Source of the DNA: JBCBJX01 sp038522735
GTDB taxonomy: Bacteria > Pseudomonadota > Alphaproteobacteria > Caulobacterales > Parvularculaceae
NCBI GenBank assembly: GCA_038522735.1
Contig: JBCBJX010000056.1
Span: 1-19,346 of the forward strand
Length of the DNA stretch: 19,346 bases
Direction: 5' to 3'
The position numbers were made by a program, and so were the translations under genes. Below the pieces are notes generated by a model. It made no database searches. It worked only from the letters and a program-made list of their open reading frames with translations, and was not told the DNA's origin. The number at the start of each line of letters is the position of its first letter. Position 1 is the first letter of the stretch. Of this stretch, positions 1 through 7,696 are shown one piece after another.

Positions 1-1025
1 TGATCAAACCCCTCCTCGCCCGCCCCTATGCCGCCGTCCTCGCCGACGCGGCCGTCGTCGAACGCCATGGCGACCGGCTTAAAGCCGCTCTCGCCGCCGC
101 CGACATCCGGTCCGACATGATCAGCGTGCGGCCGGGCGAAGGCTCGAAGAGTTTTGAAAGCCTCGAGCGCGTCTGCGGCGCTCTGATCGACGCTGGCGTT
201 GAGCGCGCGGACCCCATCGTCGCCTTCGGCGGTGGGGTCGGCGGCGATCTCGCGGGCTTCGCAGCGGCGATCCTCCGCCGCGGCTGCCGTTTCATCCAGA
301 TCCCGACCACCCTCCTTGCACAGGTCGACAGCGCCGTCGGCGGCAAGACGGCGATCAACGTCCGCCAGGGGAAGAACCTCATCGGCGCCTTCCACCAGCC
401 GAGCCTCGTCCTCGCCGACCTCGCCGTCCTCGACACGCTCCCCGATCGCGATCTCGCCTCGGGGTACGCGGAGGTCGTGAAATACGGCCTTCTCGGCGAC
501 GCGGCGTTTTTCGAGTGGCTGGAGGAGCACGGCGCCGCCGTTCTGAAGCGCCAGCGAGCCGCCCTTGCGCACGCGGTCGAGGTCTCGTGCGCTGCGAAAG
601 CCGCGATCGTCGCGGGGGACGAGCGCGAGACCGGCCGCCGGGCGCTCCTCAATCTCGGGCACACCTTCGGCCACGCCCTTGAGGCAGAAACGGGGTATTC
701 GGAGCGCCTCACCCACGGCGAGGGCGTCGCCGTCGGCATGGCCCTCGCCTTCCGATACGCGGCGCGCATCGGCATGGCGGGCGAACGGGACGCCGAGCGT
801 GTCGAGGCGCATCTCGCCCGCCTCGGCCTGCCGTCGCGCCTGCGCGACGTCCCGGGCCCGGCGCTCGACGCGGACGCCCTCGTCTCCCATATGCGTCAGG
901 ACAAGAAGGTGGTCGACGGCCGCCTCGTTCTCATCCTGCCGGAGGCGATCGGACGCGCGCGCGTCGTTCCGGACGCCGACGAAACCGACATCGCAGACTT
1001 CTTGAGGGAGCGGCTGGCCTCGTAA
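1..1025 (+). CDS. aroB: 3-dehydroquinate synthase, 5' end outside window
   Basis: Converts DAHP to 3-dehydroquinate in the cytosolic shikimate pathway, using NAD and a divalent metal. The frame is open from base 3, so the start codon and roughly the first 40-50 residues of a normal (~370 aa) enzyme lie upstream. The NAD-binding GGGVGGDLAGF is encoded near 229-261, followed by PTTLLAQVDSAVGGKTAIN. The family's metal ligands are all recognisable: Glu in GYAEVVKYG (about 462-488), His in LNLGHTFGHALE (about 648-683) and His in LTHGEGVAVGM (about 708-740). The C-terminus is intact and ends in TAA. The HlyC/CorC gene follows 18 bp downstream on the same strand, suggesting cotranscription. In alphaproteobacteria aroK usually precedes aroB, but that would be outside this window. 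Nothing suggests damage. Confidence 0.97.
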   Translation, partial: IKPLLARPYAAVLADAAVVERHGDRLKAALAAADIRSDMISVRPGEGSKSFESLERVCGALIDAGVERADPIVAFGGGVGGDLAGFAAAILRRGCRFIQIPTTLLAQVDSAVGGKTAINVRQGKNLIGAFHQPSLVLADLAVLDTLPDRDLASGYAEVVKYGLLGDAAFFEWLEEHGAAVLKRQRAALAHAVEVSCAAKAAIVAGDERETGRRALLNLGHTFGHALEAETGYSERLTHGEGVAVGMALAFRYAARIGMAGERDAERVEAHLARLGLPSRLRDVPGPALDADALVSHMRQDKKVVDGRLVLILPEAIGRARVVPDADETDIADFLRERLAS

Positions 1026-1043
1026 GCCCCGCCGACACGCACC

Positions 1044-2354
1044 ATGGACGCCGATCCGGCGCAGCTTTCCGACAGCGGGTCCATTCTCTGGTCCGCGCTC
1101 TCCATCCTCGGCCTTCTCGCCTGTTCGGCCTTCTTCTCCGGCTCGGAGACGGCTCTGACAGCGACCTCGCGGGCGCGGATCATGAAGCTCTCCCAGGACG
1201 GGGACGGCAGGGCCGATACGGTCCTCAACCTCATTTCGGACAAGGAGCGCCTGATCGGGGCGATCCTCCTCGGCAACAACCTCGTCAACATCCTGGCGGC
1301 GATCCTCTCTGCGGGGCTCTTCGCGATACTGCTGGAGAACGCGCCGGAGTGGGTGAACGAGGAGTTCGCGACCACCCTCGTCATGACGCTCCTTGTCCTG
1401 ATCTTCGCGGAGGTTACGCCGAAATCCGCCGCCATCGCCGGCCCTGACCGCTTCGCCATGTTCGTCGCGCCGGTTATGATCTGGATCGTCCGGCTGCTCG
1501 CGCCCGTCACCCGGATCATCCAGTTCATCGTCTCGGTCTGCCTGCGCATCCTCGGGGTCTCGACGGACGGGCACGTCTTCTCCGCCGCGGACGAAATCCG
1601 CGGCGAGATCGAGCTGCACCACGTGGAAGGCCGCGTGGAGAAGACCGCGCGCGACATGCTGAAGGGCGCGCTCGATCTCGACGACATCCGCGTCTCGGAG
1701 ATCATGGTTCATCGCAAGAACATGAACATGATCGACATCGGCGAGACGTGCCTCGAGATCGTCCGCCTCGCCCTTGAAAGCCCGCATACGCGGATTCCGC
1801 TCTACAAGGAGAACGCCGAAAACATCGTCGGCGTCCTGCACGCGAAGGACGTCCTGCGCGCGCTGTTCGAGGCGGGCGGCGACGCAGGCAAGATCGACAT
1901 CCATTCGACCATGCGTCAGCCTTACTTCGTGCCGGAATCGACGTCGCTGCAGGAGCAGCTCGACGCGTTCCGGGAGAAAAAAGAGCACTTCGCCCTCATC
2001 GTCGACGAGTACGGCGCGCTCATGGGCCTCGTGACGCTTGAAGACATCCTCGAAGAGATCGTCGGCGAGATCGAGGACGAGCACGACGTGCCGGTGAAAG
2101 GCGTCCGGCCGCAATCGGACGGCGCGGTGCACGTCGACGGCGACGTCACCATCCGCGAGCTCAACCGCGCCCTCGACTGGTCGCTCCCGGACGAGGAGGC
2201 GGTCACCATCGCCGGCCTCGTCATCCATGAAGGCCAGTGCATCCCCGACCCGGGGCAGGTCTTTTCGTTCCACGGCTTCCGCTTCGAAATCCTGAAGCGG
2301 CGGCGCAACCAGATCACGGCGCTGAAGATCACGCCCCTCGACGCGGCGGCCTGA
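1044..2354 (+). CDS. HlyC/CorC (CNNM-CBS) family membrane transporter
   Basis: Inner-membrane protein of 436 aa with the full family architecture. A DUF21/CNNM transmembrane domain (about residues 12-190) carries FSGSETAL at 31-38 and AEVTPKS near 122-128. A CBS pair follows at about 210-345, with HTRIPLY at 248-254 and VDEYGALMGLVTLEDI at 320-335. A CorC/HlyC C-terminal domain occupies about 355-430. Family members are linked to Mg/Co or other divalent-cation export and to nucleotide sensing through CBS; old 'hemolysin' names are misleading. The substrate cannot be read from sequence. No good Shine-Dalgarno precedes the ATG at 1044, so translation may be coupled to aroB, whose stop lies 18 bp upstream. 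The aroB neighbour is a common alphaproteobacterial arrangement (general knowledge, not checked here). Confidence 0.93.
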   Translation: MDADPAQLSDSGSILWSALSILGLLACSAFFSGSETALTATSRARIMKLSQDGDGRADTVLNLISDKERLIGAILLGNNLVNILAAILSAGLFAILLENAPEWVNEEFATTLVMTLLVLIFAEVTPKSAAIAGPDRFAMFVAPVMIWIVRLLAPVTRIIQFIVSVCLRILGVSTDGHVFSAADEIRGEIELHHVEGRVEKTARDMLKGALDLDDIRVSEIMVHRKNMNMIDIGETCLEIVRLALESPHTRIPLYKENAENIVGVLHAKDVLRALFEAGGDAGKIDIHSTMRQPYFVPESTSLQEQLDAFREKKEHFALIVDEYGALMGLVTLEDILEEIVGEIEDEHDVPVKGVRPQSDGAVHVDGDVTIRELNRALDWSLPDEEAVTIAGLVIHEGQCIPDPGQVFSFHGFRFEILKRRRNQITALKITPLDAAA

Positions 2355-2403
2355 TCGGGCTAGCGCAGCCAGGGGCGCGGTCGGCGCGCGAACGGGGACC
2401 TCC

Positions 2404-3663
2404 ATGGCCAGAACGCCCGGCAAGACCGCGTTCGCGTTCATCTTCCTGACGGTTCTCGTCGAAATGATCGGCGTCGGGATCATTCTGCCCGCGCTCCCGG
2501 CGCTGATACAGAACGTCGCGGGCGTGCAGATCGGCGACGCGGCGAAGATCGGCGGCCTTCTCACCCTTGTCTTCGCCCTCGGCCAGTTTTTCTGCTCGCC
2601 CATCGTCGGCGCCCTTTCGGACCGCATCGGCCGACGGCCGGTGCTGATCGGCTCCCTCCTCGGCTACGGCGTCGACTACCTGATCATGGGCTTCGCGCCG
2701 CTGCTCGCGGTGCTCTTCGTCGGCCGGGCGCTTTCAGGCGCTTTCGCCGCTACTGTCTCCACCGCCAACGCTTACATCGCCGACATTTCCCCGGCCGAGG
2801 AGCGCGGCGGTCGCTTCGGCATGCTGGGGGCGGCCTTCGGGCTCGGCTTCATCATCGGCCCGGCGATCGGCGGCTGGATCGGCGGCGAGTTCGGACCCCG
2901 GGCGCCGTTCATCACCGCAGGTTGCCTCGCCCTCGCCAACGCCGCGTTCGGATTTTTCGTCTTGCCGGAAACGCTGAAGCCGGAAGACCGCCGCGCCTTC
3001 GACTGGCGGCGCGCGAACCCGGTCGGCGGGCTCATGTCCGTCGGGAAGAACCGGACGCTTCTCGCTGTTCTGGCGAGTTTTTTCCTCATCCAGACGGCGT
3101 GGATGGTGCTCCCCTCCACATGGCCCTTCTTCACCACGGCCCGGCTCGGCTGGGAGGAAAAGGAGATCGGCTGGTCCCTCGCCTATGTCGGGCTGCTCGC
3201 CGCTTTCGTTCAGGGCTTTTTCGCCGGTCGGGTCATCAAGGCGCTCGGCGAAGGCAAAGCGGCGCTCCTCGGCGTCGTGGGAATGGTGGGTTCGTTCCTT
3301 TTCTACACGGTCGCGGCGGACTGGCGGGTGCTCTACGCCGGCCTTACCGTCGGAGCGGTGGGAGGCCTCGTCATGCCCGCCCTCCAGTCCCTCATGTCGA
3401 ATGCGACGGCGCGCAACGAACAGGGCGAGCTGCAGGGGGCGCTCGCAAGCGTCATGGCCATCACGATGATCGTCGGACCCTTCACATTCACCCAGGTGTT
3501 CGGCGCCTTCGCGCCGCCGGACCCAGTCGTCCTCTTCCTCGGCGCGCCTTATGCGCTGGCGACGGCGCTGTTGGTCGTCGGAGGGCTCGCCTTCGCGGCG
3601 GCCGTACGCGGCGCTGGCGCGCCCGCGCCCAGCGGGGCTAGTCTTCCGGCCGAGGGATCGTGA
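2404..3663 (+). CDS. MFS transporter, TCR/Tet (DHA1) type
   Basis: A 419-aa, probably 12-helix major facilitator antiporter resembling TetA-like DHA1 drug exporters. Motif A, GALSDRIGRRP, is at residues 69-79 between helices 2 and 3. The antiporter signature (motif C), GAAFGLGFIIGPAIGG, is at 142-157. The first helix carries the typical ExxGxGxILPALP pattern (about 20-32). The ATG at 2404 is preceded by GGGGACCTCC, a fair ribosome site; the gap from the preceding gene is 49 bp. The LpxR-like gene begins 10 bp after this stop, so the two are probably cotranscribed. Tet-family similarity does not establish tetracycline as substrate: many chromosomal alphaproteobacterial members have unknown substrates. 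The coupling to an outer-membrane lipid A enzyme may mean an envelope-stress role, which is inference only. Confidence 0.9.
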   Translation: MARTPGKTAFAFIFLTVLVEMIGVGIILPALPALIQNVAGVQIGDAAKIGGLLTLVFALGQFFCSPIVGALSDRIGRRPVLIGSLLGYGVDYLIMGFAPLLAVLFVGRALSGAFAATVSTANAYIADISPAEERGGRFGMLGAAFGLGFIIGPAIGGWIGGEFGPRAPFITAGCLALANAAFGFFVLPETLKPEDRRAFDWRRANPVGGLMSVGKNRTLLAVLASFFLIQTAWMVLPSTWPFFTTARLGWEEKEIGWSLAYVGLLAAFVQGFFAGRVIKALGEGKAALLGVVGMVGSFLFYTVAADWRVLYAGLTVGAVGGLVMPALQSLMSNATARNEQGELQGALASVMAITMIVGPFTFTQVFGAFAPPDPVVLFLGAPYALATALLVVGGLAFAAAVRGAGAPAPSGASLPAEGS

Positions 3664-3673
3664 GGGGATCGAT

Positions 3674-4726
3674 ATGGCGTCAGAACGTCGCCGCGCCGCA
3701 ATCGCGGCCATCGCTCTTACTTTGAGCGCGGTCTCCACCGCGCCCGCTGCGGCGCAGGGCTCGAACCACTTGGCGGACGCAGCGCAGGACTACAGGACAT
3801 TCGGCGGCGGAAACTCGGTCATCTCCCTCACCTTCGAGAACGACTATTTCGCCGGCACCGACCGGAACTATACGAACGGCGTCCGCCTCGCTTTCATGTC
3901 GGCGCCCCGCGAGATCGAAGGCTGGTCCGGTTTCATCGCGAAGAACATTCTGGGCGCCGACCCCAATTACGGCATGCGCGTCGGCCTCGCGGTCGGCCAG
4001 TCGATCTTCACGCCGGAGGACTTCACCGAAACCGATCCGTTACCGGACCAGCACCCCTATGCGGGCTGGCTCTATTTCGAACACTCAGTGCTCGGCGTCC
4101 GAAAACGCTCCCTCTCGCGCCTCACCACGCAACTTGGCGTCGTCGGTCCTAGCGCCGGGGCGGAATGGGCGCAGAACACCGTGCACGAATTTCAGGGCGG
4201 CGAGGTGGCCGAAGGCTGGGACAACCAGCTGCGCGACGAGATCGGCTTTACGCTGACCTATGAGCGCGCCCAGATCCTATTCCAGACGCCGCGCATATTC
4301 GGGCTTGAAAGCGATGGGCTTGTCCTCGGCGGCGCCACCGCCGGCAACGTCATCTCGGAGGCGAAGGTGGGCGGTATGTGGCGCATCGGGCGTAATATCC
4401 GCACGGACGCCGGCCCGCCGCGCATCCGTCCCGGCCTCGCGGGCGGAGAATTTTTCGACAAGGGCGTCGGGAACTCCTGGTACGCCTTTATCGGCGCGCA
4501 GGGCCGCGCGGTCGCATGGAACATCTTCCTCGACGGCAACTCCTTCGACGGCGACGCTGAACCGCAGGTCGAGCGCATCCCCTATGTCGCCGATTTCCAG
4601 GCGGGCGTCGTCCTCCGCTTCGGCCGCGTGCAGCTCGCCTATCAGGTCGTCGCGCGTACGGAGGAGTTCGAGACCCAGGACGACAACCAGGTCTTCGGCG
4701 CCCTCTCCTTCGCCGCCGCGTTTTAG
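3674..4726 (+). CDS. LpxR-family outer-membrane lipid A 3'-O-deacylase
   Basis: A 350-aa beta-barrel protein of the LpxR/DUF2219 family. Salmonella LpxR removes the 3'-acyloxyacyl group of lipid A in the outer membrane. A signal peptide is clear: RRR at 5-7, a hydrophobic core, and likely cleavage after Ala27 (PAAA|QG). The signature TFENDYFAGTDRNYTNG lies at about 53-69 and contains the Asn-Asp pair of the Salmonella active site. A second block, LGVVGPSAGAEWAQNTVHEF (about 154-173), supplies the catalytic His (His171 here). The C-terminus ends in Phe, as expected for a BAM substrate. The start at 3674 is chosen because AGGGG overlaps the upstream MFS stop and because it places the signal peptide at the N-terminus; an upstream in-frame ATG at 3551 would bury it. 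The stop overlaps the stop of the convergent SemiSWEET gene. Activity and lipid A substrate are inferred. Confidence 0.92.
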   Translation: MASERRRAAIAAIALTLSAVSTAPAAAQGSNHLADAAQDYRTFGGGNSVISLTFENDYFAGTDRNYTNGVRLAFMSAPREIEGWSGFIAKNILGADPNYGMRVGLAVGQSIFTPEDFTETDPLPDQHPYAGWLYFEHSVLGVRKRSLSRLTTQLGVVGPSAGAEWAQNTVHEFQGGEVAEGWDNQLRDEIGFTLTYERAQILFQTPRIFGLESDGLVLGGATAGNVISEAKVGGMWRIGRNIRTDAGPPRIRPGLAGGEFFDKGVGNSWYAFIGAQGRAVAWNIFLDGNSFDGDAEPQVERIPYVADFQAGVVLRFGRVQLAYQVVARTEEFETQDDNQVFGALSFAAAF

Positions 4727-4986
4727 GCGTTCAGAACGTTCCGCACCTTCACCCAGAGGACGCAGGCGGCGAGCGCAAACGTGATCGCGTTCGCGATGAT
4801 GATCGGCCAGGAAACGAGAAAGACGCCGTAGGCGAACCACAGCGCGACGCCCGTCATAAAGAGGGCGTACATGCTGAGCGAAACGCCGTCGGTGTTCCGT
4901 GTCCGCAAGGTGAGGACAGCCTGCGGCAGAAACGCCGCGGTGGTGAGCGCGGCGGCCGCCGCGCCGACGAGATCGCCGAGTTGCAT
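4723..4986 (-). CDS. SemiSWEET-type sugar transporter (PQ-loop)
   Basis: An 87-aa protein with three predicted transmembrane helices, the normal size of bacterial SemiSWEETs, which dimerise to move mono- or disaccharides down their gradient. The PQ motif FLPQ (19-22) lies in helix 1, Trp50 with FAYG (51-54) in helix 2, and PIIIAN with Asn66 in helix 3. These match the hinge proline and the Trp/Asn pair that line the substrate site in characterised members. The ATG at 4986 has a modest upstream GGACG. It sits 39 bp after the cupin gene on the same strand, so the two may share a transcript. The TAA (4723-4725) overlaps the TAG of the convergent lpxR-like gene (4724-4726), leaving no room for a terminator between them. 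Confidence 0.9.
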   Translation of the reverse strand: MQLGDLVGAAAAALTTAAFLPQAVLTLRTRNTDGVSLSMYALFMTGVALWFAYGVFLVSWPIIIANAITFALAACVLWVKVRNVLNA

Positions 4987-5025
4987 CTTAGGCGTCCTGA
5001 TCCGTGAAGGCGCGATTGGAACCGT

Positions 5026-5568
5026 TTAGCCGGCGTCGATCAGCACCGCCACCAGAATGGCGGTCTCGCTCCCGTGATTGACCCATGCGTGGTTCGTCGC
5101 CCGCTGGATCACGACATCGCCGGGCTTCAGGTCTTTCGCCTCGCCCGCGTCGAGGAGGAGCGTCACCGCGCCCTTCACGCAGATGATGACATCGAGGGTC
5201 TCTGTCTTGTGCATCATCGGGTGGCGGGTCGTATCGACCCGGACATGGGCGGCGTTCGCGAGGGCGAAGGCGAAGTCGGCGAGTTCGTCGACCAGCGCGG
5301 GATCGGCCTGCGGGTCCTCGGGCGCAACGGAGAACCAGCGGACCTTCAAGGCGCCTTTATCCGGTTCGAGCGAAACGGGCTCGGTCTTGATCCCGTCCGC
5401 ATCGGCCAGCATCGCATCCGGCTTTAGGGCGGCGTTCCAGATTTCTGCGAGAAACACCTCGCCGTCCTCTGAGGCGATGTTGGCCGCCGGACCGCCGTCG
5501 GCGGCGACGCGCGAGCGCCCGCCTGTGTTTTCCGTCACCACCCGCCGCAGTTCGTCCATCAGCGCCAT
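5026..5568 (-). CDS. Cupin-domain protein, function unknown
   Basis: A 180-aa cytosolic protein. The N-terminal ~80 residues form an uncharacterised lead-in; a single cupin barrel occupies about 105-178. The cupin metal site is suggested by His120 in MMHKTETLD (with Asp126) and His160 in ATNHAWVNHG; PGD at 149-151 is the turn typical of cupin_2. The arrangement HxTxTxD ... NHAWxN resembles a family often found beside oxidoreductases or hydrolases, but no reaction can be assigned. The start is set at 5568 because AAGGAG lies 6-7 bases upstream in GGCAAGGAGAACGGC; a longer in-frame reading to 5730 has no ribosome site and would overlap the divergent flavoprotein gene. SemiSWEET follows 39 bp downstream. 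Confidence 0.85.
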   Translation of the reverse strand: MALMDELRRVVTENTGGRSRVAADGGPAANIASEDGEVFLAEIWNAALKPDAMLADADGIKTEPVSLEPDKGALKVRWFSVAPEDPQADPALVDELADFAFALANAAHVRVDTTRHPMMHKTETLDVIICVKGAVTLLLDAGEAKDLKPGDVVIQRATNHAWVNHGSETAILVAVLIDAG

Positions 5569-5695
5569 GCCGTTCTCCTTGCCGCCCTCTCGGCGCCCCA
5601 TGATCGCCCTCAAGACCCGGCACGCAAGGCGATGATTGACGGCGGCGCGCGACCGGCGCGAGGCTTTCATCGCCGCCGCCCGGAAAGGGGAGCCC
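5569..5695. promoter_or_regulatory. Divergent intergenic region, cupin / flavoprotein
   Basis: This 127-bp gap separates two head-to-head genes and must hold promoters for both. TTGACG at 5637-5642 on the plus strand is the only good -35 match, but no convincing -10 follows at 16-18 bp. Ribosome sites are visible at both edges: AAGGAG for the cupin gene and AAAGGGGAG for the flavoprotein. I see no operator palindrome. Confidence 0.35.
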
Positions 5696-6871
5696 ATGAC
5701 CGTCATCCGACCCGCGCCGAACGCCTTCACCGGAAAAATGTATGAGGGGGTCTACGACCTCGTCGTCGTCGGCGCGTCCTTCGCGGGGCTCGCCTGCGCG
5801 CGCTCAGCGGCGATGCGGGGGCTGAAGGTCGCCGTGCTGGACGCGAAGATCGAGCCCGGCGCGCGGGTGCGCACCACCGGCCTTCTGGTGAAGGAGGCGG
5901 TCGATGGAACGGACGTGCCCGCCGCCCTCACCCGGAAGATCCGCGGCGTCCGGCTCTACGCGCCTTCCGGCGCGCATACGGATCTCCACGCGCCCGGCTA
6001 TTATTTCCTCGCAACCGACACCCCCGGCCTCATGCGCTGGATGGCGCGCGAAGCGGCCCGGGCGGGCGCACATCTTCTCTTCGGTCACCGCTTCACGAAC
6101 GCGGGGCGGCAGGACGGGCTCATCCGGATTTCCGGCCTCGGCCTCGCCGCGCGCTATCTGATCGGCGCGGACGGAGCGAAGTCGCGCGTGGCGGAAGCGT
6201 TCGGGCTCGGACGCAATACGGAATTTCTGGTCGGGATGGAGACGGAGTATCCGGTGACGGAACGCGTCGATCCGGACCTCCTCCACTGCTTCATCGATAC
6301 CGCCCTCGCCCCCGGCTATCTCGGCTGGGTCGTGCCGGGCGCGGGGCTGACGCAGGCGGGCCTCGCCGTCTCGGGCGGCCGCAAGCCGGACATGGCGGCG
6401 TTCATGGAACGGATCGATCCTCTCTTCGGGCTTTCGAAACTTGACGTTAAAGCGCGCCGCTCCGGCCCGATCCCCTGCGGCGGGCTTGTCGAACCCTTCG
6501 GGACGCGGAACGTCCTCCTCATCGGCGACGCGGCGGGGCTCGTCTCGCCGCTGACGGCGGGGGGCATCCGCCTCGCCCTTGATCTCGGGCGCAAGGCCGG
6601 CTGCGTCGTTTCCGAACACCTGCAGGACGGCGGCCCCGACCCCGTCCGCGTCATGGCGAAGGATTATCCGCGCTTCACCGCGAAGAAGTGGCTGCGCCGC
6701 GCCTGGGGTCTCGCCCCGCCCAACTGGCTCCTCGACAGAACGCTCTTCACGCCCCCCATGCGCGCCCTCGCCCGGCGCATCTATTTCCACCGGCGCGGCG
6801 TTCCGGGGGCGGACGTCCTGCGCTTCGCAGCGGCGCCCGACACGTCGGAAACGGCGCGCGCCGCCGAGTGA
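5696..6871 (+). CDS. Geranylgeranyl reductase-family FAD-dependent oxidoreductase
   Basis: A 391-aa flavoprotein of the PHBH/geranylgeranyl-reductase superfamily. The FAD ADP-binding motif VVVGASFAGLACA is at 23-35, the NAD(P)H-related DG motif GADGAKSRV at 157-165, and the second FAD motif LIGDAAGLVSPLTAGGI at 275-291. GYLGWVVPG (207-215) corresponds to the aromatic-G-W-x-x-P segment of GGR-type enzymes. The family saturates isoprenoid chains or acts on other lipid-like polyenes; the substrate here is unknown. The start at 5696 is chosen because AAAGGGGAG sits just upstream; the in-frame ATG at 5636 lacks one. The DUF3052 gene starts 7 bp after the stop. No carotenoid, bacteriochlorophyll or quinone biosynthesis genes are nearby to indicate a pathway. 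Confidence 0.87.
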   Translation: MTVIRPAPNAFTGKMYEGVYDLVVVGASFAGLACARSAAMRGLKVAVLDAKIEPGARVRTTGLLVKEAVDGTDVPAALTRKIRGVRLYAPSGAHTDLHAPGYYFLATDTPGLMRWMAREAARAGAHLLFGHRFTNAGRQDGLIRISGLGLAARYLIGADGAKSRVAEAFGLGRNTEFLVGMETEYPVTERVDPDLLHCFIDTALAPGYLGWVVPGAGLTQAGLAVSGGRKPDMAAFMERIDPLFGLSKLDVKARRSGPIPCGGLVEPFGTRNVLLIGDAAGLVSPLTAGGIRLALDLGRKAGCVVSEHLQDGGPDPVRVMAKDYPRFTAKKWLRRAWGLAPPNWLLDRTLFTPPMRALARRIYFHRRGVPGADVLRFAAAPDTSETARAAE

Positions 6872-6878
6872 GCAGATC

Positions 6879-7286
6879 ATGGCGCCGACGCAGACCCACG
6901 GATACTCCGACAAGCCGCTCTATCAGAAGCTCGGACTGAAGCCCGGCCATCGGCTGCTCGCAATCGATCCGCCTTCGAACTACGACGCGCTGATCGACGG
7001 CGCGGACGGCGTCGTCGCGGCGAAGGGGCGAGAGAAGGCCGACGTCGTCCACCTCTTCTGCGCAAACCGCGCCGCGCTCGACAAAAGCGTCGACAAGGCC
7101 CTCGCGAGGGTCGCCGACGGCGGCATGCTGTGGATTTCCTGGCCGAAGAAGTCCTCGAAACTCTTCGTCGACCTCACGGAAGACCAGCTGCGCGAGGTCG
7201 TGCTGCCCAAGGGCTGGGTGGACGTGAAGGTCTGCGCCGTCGACGCCGACTGGTCGGGCCTCAAATTTCTTCGACGAAAGACCTAG
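6879..7286 (+). CDS. DUF3052-like protein
   Basis: A 135-aa soluble protein. The opening GYSDKPLYQKLGLKPGHR (residues 8-25) and the acidic/hydrophobic pattern through VDADWSGLKFLRRK (about 121-134) are typical of DUF3052 proteins, which I recognise as a family without a firm assigned function. VVHLFCANRAALDK and a GGMLWISWPKKSSK strand-loop (about 92-105) are prominent, and the fold looks Rossmann-like, but there is no nucleotide-binding signature I would defend. The start at 6879 follows the flavoprotein stop by 7 bp (GAGTGAGCAGATC ATG), so translation is probably coupled. A weak inverted repeat (7296-7301/7308-7313) lies just past the stop. Confidence 0.78.
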   Translation: MAPTQTHGYSDKPLYQKLGLKPGHRLLAIDPPSNYDALIDGADGVVAAKGREKADVVHLFCANRAALDKSVDKALARVADGGMLWISWPKKSSKLFVDLTEDQLREVVLPKGWVDVKVCAVDADWSGLKFLRRKT

Positions 7287-7295
7287 CGCCGCGGC

Positions 7296-7364
7296 CTGTG
7301 CCGAAGAGCACAGCGACGCGCCCGGCGGCGGACTATCACGGGATCACGCCGCCTCGATGAGGCG
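7296..7364 (+). promoter_or_regulatory. Leader with short hairpins before small ORF
   Basis: Three short inverted repeats fall between the DUF3052 stop and the small ORF. CTGTGC/GCACAG (7296-7301/7308-7313, loop 6) may act as a weak terminator, although no T-run follows. GGCGGCG/CGCCGCC (7324-7330/7347-7353, loop 16) and CGCCTC/GAGGCG (7350-7355/7359-7364, loop 3) share bases 7350-7353, so they cannot both form. In DNA this GC-rich such pairs can arise by chance. Confidence 0.25.
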
Positions 7365-7400
7365 CAAAGATCAACGTAAACGCCAGCAGGGGAACGCCGC

Positions 7401-7601
7401 GTGACGCCTCCGGATTTACTCGGACCCATCGGAACATTCGCCTCAACAGTCGAGGCTATCGATCTCGGCGTACTGGCCGACCAGGCGCTTACGGGGATGA
7501 CCACGTCCGCCCTCTTCCTCGTCGGCGTGCTGCTTGCGGGGTCGTTCGTGAAGGATGCGTTCAGCCTGGCGCGCCGGGCGGGAACGACGCGTCTCGATTG
7601 A
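7401..7601 (+). CDS. Small single-pass membrane protein, hypothetical
   Basis: A 66-aa reading frame starting with GTG at 7401 and preceded by AGGGG with an 8-base spacer, which is better than many larger genes here. Residues 33-50 (TTSALFLVGVLLAGSFVK) form one hydrophobic helix, followed by a basic tail (DAFSLARRAGTTR), consistent with an inner-membrane protein whose C-terminus faces the cytoplasm. I recognise no family. It ends 95 bp before the RidA-like lipoprotein gene and could be cotranscribed with it. An internal ATG at 7497 would leave only the helix and tail. Coding status rests on the ribosome site, the helix and the absence of any competing gene. Confidence 0.5.
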   Translation: MTPPDLLGPIGTFASTVEAIDLGVLADQALTGMTTSALFLVGVLLAGSFVKDAFSLARRAGTTRLD

Positions 7602-7696
7602 CTTCGTACGCGACTGCACGCCCAGTTTGGTCATGCGGCGCTCCAGCGCCCGTGCTCGCCATAGCGGCGTGCGCGACCGAAAATGGGGAGCTTATC

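Noticed and set aside
3551..3673. Longer N-terminus for the LpxR-like protein starting at 3551
   Set aside because: It would overlap the MFS gene by over 100 bp, has no ribosome site and would bury the signal peptide that starts at 3674.
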